Origin: Chrysophaeum taylorii
Taxonomy: Eukaryota > Sar > Pelagophyceae > Pelagomonadales > Pelagomonadaceae
Length of the DNA stretch: 64,000 nt
NCBI GenBank assembly: GCA_029834535.1
Contig: JAQMWT010000577.1
Location: 43,485-107,484 of the forward strand
Direction: 5' to 3'
Under the pieces are notes generated by a model, which was not told where the DNA came from, made no database searches, and saw only the letters and a program-made list of their open reading frames with translations. The position numbers and the translations under genes are program-made. The first letter of the stretch is position 1. The number at the start of each line of letters is the position of its first letter. Of this stretch, positions 59,895 to 64,000 are shown in pieces.

Positions 59895-60585
59895 CCTCGA
59901 AGATGGTCTCCTCGACCATTCCAGATCAGCCACCTGATCCAAGCATCATGACCAATGCCCCCGCAATGCCGTATCCACAAGGACAAGACACGCTGTCAAC
60001 GGTCCCACGGTCAACATACTCGCAGGCACTCACCGCACCCGCAGGTATCAGCTCAGATTTACCAGGCACTCCCGCCTTGTTTGATATCTCTCGATCAGCA
60101 GCCCCCGATCACTTCGAAGCTGGTTCCGCCTCGCCGCCTTCTCTCCCCGAAGACAGGCGCGCTCGGCCGGATGCACTGGATGACACTGCTCAGCAGGTTG
60201 CATGGACCCATCTGCGATCACCATGTCACGATTTGTTCGATGGATATCATCGCGCGAGCAACAGTCGCAGCACATGATCACCCGCTCCCCAACTTTCAGT
60301 CAGAGGACGCAATCCTTTCGACTGCCGATCCTTATGTCTCACCGCGACCAAGCTTCTGGAAAGCCTTCACCATGGCCGCAGTGTTCGAGAGTTCTGAACG
60401 GCCCGATCAGCCGCAAACTATGCACGATTCTATTGCGACCACTTCGGTCCTTTATGTCCCCTTGCATAGCTCCCTTATGGACGCCACACGCTTGCGCTGC
60501 CTCCGGAAAATCGATGTTGCGCTCTCAGGAGACATTCTCCGTGCACAATGCACAGACTCGCTCCACCTGAACCGCTTCTGTAATT
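59795..60585 (+). pseudogene. Copia-C gag, last part before the breakpoint
   Basis: ORFs 59795-60277 and 59955-60635 overlap. After about 60240 the second is the better frame (SSLMDATRLRCLRKIDVALS, then AQCTDSLHLNRF), running into EASIQFND, which is Copia-A family gag. The fusion of two families within one open frame marks the breakpoint. Confidence 0.5.
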
Positions 60586-61173
60586 ATGACGAAGCATCAA
60601 TCCAATTTAATGATAATAATAATAATGGTCCATAATCACACTCAAAGCTCACGAGGAGATCTATCGTCTATATGCTAATCCCTCTGATCACGAGCGCTAT
60701 TCTCAGTCTTCATTGGAATGGTGCAAACTCTACGAGACACGCACTGGGAATAACTCGACGCACGATCCTGAAGTTTTAAAGCTAGTTGATCCTAACGATG
60801 TTCGTCCGTTATTGGAGTTCTAGTTAAAGATATATAATGAGACAAAATTTTCATCTAACCGACGCTTGGATAAACCCGCATCATGGATTCCATATACCCC
60901 TGGTACTACCGCTACCAAGCCACCTAAGGTATTATTGATGGATACTATTCATCAATCCCACGACTCTCTAAACAATGCTTACTCATTGTTAGCTACTGTG
61001 GCTGGACAGTCTGGTTTTAACGCTCGTATGCTTCGTAATGCAAAAGACAAAGCATCGACAATTTCACCTCGTGACACGTCTTACTATCGTCCACCTTCAA
61101 ATTATAACGTCAAGCCACTAGTTTTGACCGTCCTATCTATTCACACTCCTCTAACCGCAACTCACACTCCAAT
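60586..61173 (+). pseudogene. Copia-A2 gag, middle part
   Basis: The frame with AHEEIYRLYANPSDHERYSQ and RPLLEF ends in TAG at 60821-60823, where Copia-A has Trp. The reading resumes as DKPASWIPYTPGTTATKP (ORF 60866-61291), followed by a frame break near 61110. The (AAT)n expansion near 60610 breaks the upstream frame. Confidence 0.75.
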
Positions 61174-62517
61174 ATGTCCCTTATGGACCGGGCTACTTAT
61201 CAAGTTGATCGTCTTCGCCACCTGTTTGGTAAATTACAGGAAGCGAATCCCAATCCTTCTACCGATTCTAAAATGGTACAGGAGGAAATGAAGAGCTTAC
61301 TGAGTACCCTTTGGACAGCCGCTTCCCAAGCTTCGACACAGTCTCTAGATCCTGACGAAGCTACTCAAGTTCATCTATACTTATCTCGAGTTGATACCAT
61401 GTCCAACACCATATCGAACCTCCTTGAAGCCGATAAAGAATCTCATGTTATAGAAGAAAAGTATCAAGCTGAAACTTCTGCTCCTGCAGCGTCCCCCAGT
61501 GATGCGGAGCAGAGGGGGACTGCTGAAACAGAAAAAATGTTAGAAAAAATGTTTCATACTTTTCTATCTATCAAAGATGATGAAATCGATAACATTCCTC
61601 AGCCGCTACTGCAGCACATAAACGCTAAAGCCCAGAATGCTATCGTTCGTCGTCAAGCTCGGGAAACTTCTTCGCACTCCGAGCTCCCCAACAATCAACC
61701 CAACGAAGACAACGAGGATGGTACAGATCCCCCTGTGTTGCTACCGAAATTAAACAATGGTTTTACACTCGTCGTTGTGCCGTCCGAACAAACGCAAAGT
61801 TTCATGACACAGTACGTGTTTGGTCAAAGCTCGACACATGCCTGTTATGCAACAATGCTTAAATTGTACAATGAGTACAATTTGCCGTTAATGACTACGC
61901 CAGGATATGCTGACACGTGTGCCTCTCAACATGTAATTAATTTTGAACGTTACGCTGATCCAATACATATCGTCAAACTACCCGAGTCCTTATCACCCGC
62001 TAGCCAGACTGCTACTGATACTCAAAGCATCACTCATGCCATGATAATAAGAACCGTCATCCCCGCTCTCCCAAAGCATCCTAACGTGGGATATGTAAAG
62101 CTAGATGTTGCGCTTTTCCTACCCAAGAAAAACGACCATAACGATCCCGATCTGCACATCATCAGCATGACTCGATGGGGAGAAGATAAACTTGGCATAC
62201 ATCTTTATGGGGTTGAATTTAAAGGACAATCATCTACCAAGAGTAAAATTGACGATAACGTCAAGATTACTTTGTTTAGATTAAACAACTTGTTGCCTAC
62301 TCTCCCAATTTATTCACTACAACAAGCGAAAGCTCGGAAAATGGAACTTCGCTCATTACAGTTCAAACTAAGTGCTTTTAACGAACAACGCGAAATGCTG
62401 AAGCTATATTCCAACCTTCTGGAACGTGTAATTTACGTCCCATGGCTCAAAACCATCTTGGGGTCAATGCATTCGCAGTTGCCTTACATACGCAAGCACT
62501 TCTCACCTCCTTTATGA
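61174..62517 (+). CDS. Copia-A2 gag C-terminal part and aspartic protease
   Basis: A 447-codon ORF: TYQVDRLRHLFGKLQEANPN, an acidic middle, then GYADTCASQHVINF (about 61906-61947) and the protease body (HIVKLPESLSPASQTATD; HAMIIRTVIPALPKHP). Here gag and protease are in one continuous frame, whereas Copia-A has a frame break between them, so the intact family protein reads gag-protease through. Ends before the MTase frame. Confidence 0.75.
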   Translation: MSLMDRATYQVDRLRHLFGKLQEANPNPSTDSKMVQEEMKSLLSTLWTAASQASTQSLDPDEATQVHLYLSRVDTMSNTISNLLEADKESHVIEEKYQAETSAPAASPSDAEQRGTAETEKMLEKMFHTFLSIKDDEIDNIPQPLLQHINAKAQNAIVRRQARETSSHSELPNNQPNEDNEDGTDPPVLLPKLNNGFTLVVVPSEQTQSFMTQYVFGQSSTHACYATMLKLYNEYNLPLMTTPGYADTCASQHVINFERYADPIHIVKLPESLSPASQTATDTQSITHAMIIRTVIPALPKHPNVGYVKLDVALFLPKKNDHNDPDLHIISMTRWGEDKLGIHLYGVEFKGQSSTKSKIDDNVKITLFRLNNLLPTLPIYSLQQAKARKMELRSLQFKLSAFNEQREMLKLYSNLLERVIYVPWLKTILGSMHSQLPYIRKHFSPPL

Positions 62518-62544
62518 CGCAAGGTTACCACGCGCTTACTCCAT

Positions 62545-64000
62545 ACAGTATCTACGTCTCCAAGTTCACGAACTCCCACTGTAACTCTACTCTGTTCCGG
62601 GATGTCCACTCCTGCCTTCTTGGCTTGCGCTTCCAATGACTTGCAAATCAACATCAACGTTAAAGTTCTTGTTGAGAGCGACGAAAATCTCACGCACATG
62701 CTACGAAAACGTTTTGGTAATTCCATCGAAGTTTTCCCATCACTACCCAAGTTTCTTACATATCTACATCGAGCATCGGACACTGAACGTGCAAGATATT
62801 ACCTGATATAGTGGAATTGACATCACCATGCACCAACCGCAACAAAATCAATGGGAGATCCATTTCAACTTTCGAGCGTGATATGGACGACTCCTTGTTT
62901 CCAAGTGCTCTAAGTGTACTTGAGCTTTTAAAGCCCCTTGTTCTTTTCATGGAAATGACGCCACCACACTCCGTATCGTATGAAGATCATATACGAGTTG
63001 CTAATCTCATCTTCTCTACGATGCACTATACGGGGGATATATGTGACCGCTTTCCATGCTATCTGTGTGGAGATTATCAAGCCAGAGAAAGATGGATCCT
63101 CGTTGCGCGCAAATATAATACCGGCCATCTAGATTTACTTTCCTGGCCTAACAAACGAGTCACTTCATTCCTGGACATTGCAGATCACGCTAACTCCATC
63201 AGTCGCAACTTAATAGTCCACGAACCTTGGACGCAGGTCTTCCCTGACATGCCATTCGTGTCTACTCCCAAAACTTACGGGAACTTCAGTCGCACAGGAT
63301 CCGTTCGCTTAACAGTTACTGAGCTCGAAACTTTAACCATGCTGTTTCTTCGTCTGCACTCAAACAAAACAGTCGAACATCCAAGTCAAGATGAAATGGA
63401 GGGCATTTCTAACTTCCGCTTAGGATTCTTGACTAATTCAAGGAAGCCCCTTGCTTGTATGAGATCTCCTATTGAACTCAAAGCTATTGTGTTCCTCTAT
63501 AACATAATGGGACGCTTATTCCCAAAATCCACCACATTACCTGTGTCCTTTCGTGTTACAACTATCGAATCTAACCAACCATCTCACAGGTTATTCTCAA
63601 ATAAATCTTCTACTTCCTCCATCATTTACATCACTGGTGGAAGACACACAGGTGGAGACATTATAGATTCCAACTCCTCTTCTAAATACCAGGTACACAT
63701 AAATGCATTTGGCGAAACCTACATCTTCCAAACCCATGATACCGGAATCGACAAGACTACTTCTCTTACTCCTGTTACCGGTTTTCTTTGGTTATGTCAA
63801 GCCTACACTCATAATAATGAAAATCAAGACACGCGTCGTCTAGTACAAACACTGGTTTCTTATACTTCACATGTGCTTCACGATTCTTTCATTTTCTACC
63901 CTCAGGAAAATCGTCTGGAATTTGTCGATAAAATTTTTGCTTTAAGTGACAAAAACACTAACTTGGTCAAAATCATTTCTATATGATTCATCCCATCTTC
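62545..64000 (+). pseudogene. Copia-A2 C5-cytosine DNA methyltransferase (partial)
   Basis: Motif I TLLCSGMSTPAFLACAS (about 62580-62630), VESDENLTHML, then a 1-nt frameshift near 62805. ORF 62811-63986 continues with motif IV ELTSPCTNRN (Cys about 62834), motif VI LFMEMTPP (about 62943), motif VIII DYQARERWILVA (about 63074), where Glu replaces Arg before ERW, so QxRxR becomes QARER and still fits. The long target-recognition region runs to the window end, with a TGA at 63984-63986 where Copia-A has Gly. Motifs IX and X lie beyond the window. Confidence 0.85.

Larger units (their letters stand above)
57266..60585 (+). mobile_element. Copia-C, 5' part of a Copia-B-like element (LTR, PBS, gag)
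   Basis: 5' LTR (57266-57447), initiator tRNA-Met-type primer-binding site (57448-57461) and a Pro-rich gag region to about 60585. The LTR has the same TAGAGA...TCTCTA ends as Copia-B. At about 60585 the sequence changes to Copia-A family gag, next to an (AAT)n run, so the rest of Copia-C has been replaced or cut off. Confidence 0.75.
60586..64000 (+). mobile_element. Copia-A2, second Copia-A family copy, 5'-truncated, cut by window end
   Basis: Plus-strand sequence matching Copia-A from gag (EASIQFND) through protease to the middle of the MTase. It begins beside an AAT repeat (60610-60627) and has no LTR on this side. It lacks SINE-1 and SINE-2, so it shows the empty sites, and its stops are at different places from those of Copia-A. 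Confidence 0.9.

Noticed and set aside
1-64000. CRISPR arrays, rRNA or tRNA genes
   Set aside because: No regularly spaced repeats, rRNA-like blocks or cloverleaf candidates were seen; only tRNA-complementary primer sites are present.
1-64000. Assignment of the host to a named group such as red algae
   Set aside because: Element content would fit several algal groups, but the ATG11-like gene and lack of further host genes leave the question open.

Overview
This window is eukaryotic and is almost entirely a nest of retrotransposons around one recognisable host gene. The eukaryotic signs are LTR retroelements of both the Ty1/copia and Ty3/gypsy classes, a LINE tail with matching SINEs, a DNA transposon, and an ATG11/RB1CC1-type autophagy gene with a 50-nt GT-AG intron. 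The species cannot be fixed from sequence alone. LTR retroelements carrying cytosine methyltransferases have been reported from dinoflagellates and charophyte algae, so an alga or other protist is a reasonable guess.

Main observation: nearly every LTR element whose relevant region is present carries a C5-cytosine DNA methyltransferase (MTase) domain inside its polyprotein. I see five: Copia-B (cut by the window start), Copia-A, Gypsy-A, Gypsy-D, and a second Copia-A family copy (cut by the window end). Wherever the protease is also visible, the MTase follows it directly, in both element classes. Gypsy-B is an exception that has internally deleted protease, MTase and integrase but keeps gag, RT/RNase H, both LTRs and a target-site duplication.

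Layout. 1-17722: Copia-B (+), split by Copia-A (-, 3790-16493, GTAGC duplication); Copia-A itself carries two SINEs and an env-like third ORF. 18022-27786: Gypsy-A (-), 3' LTR present, 5' LTR missing, with a SINE in its RT and a 29-bp SINE stub. 27843-28384: a 542-bp TRIM-like mini-LTR element. 28385-29674, 39363-39550 and 47318 onward: pieces of one older, unrecognised sequence, split by Gypsy-D (+, 29675-39358) and Gypsy-B (-, 39551-47312). 48845-49150: an old SINE. 49204-51953: the ATG11-like host gene. 51954-53944: mostly unassigned. 53945-56708: a decayed copia fragment split by a 2.5-kb DNA transposon with 18-19 bp terminal inverted repeats. 56709-57265: Gypsy-E remnant. 57266-60585: 5' LTR, primer-binding site and proline-rich gag of a Copia-B-like element. 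60586-64000: a 5'-truncated Copia-A family copy running off the window.

How parts work together: the copia elements share a primer-binding site complementary to the anticodon arm of initiator tRNA-Met (half-tRNA priming). The SINEs end in the same roughly 60-bp sequence and (GTTA)n tail as a LINE 3' end found in Gypsy-B, so they are probably moved by that LINE's machinery. Most element ORFs carry stops or frameshifts and are annotated as pseudogenes.
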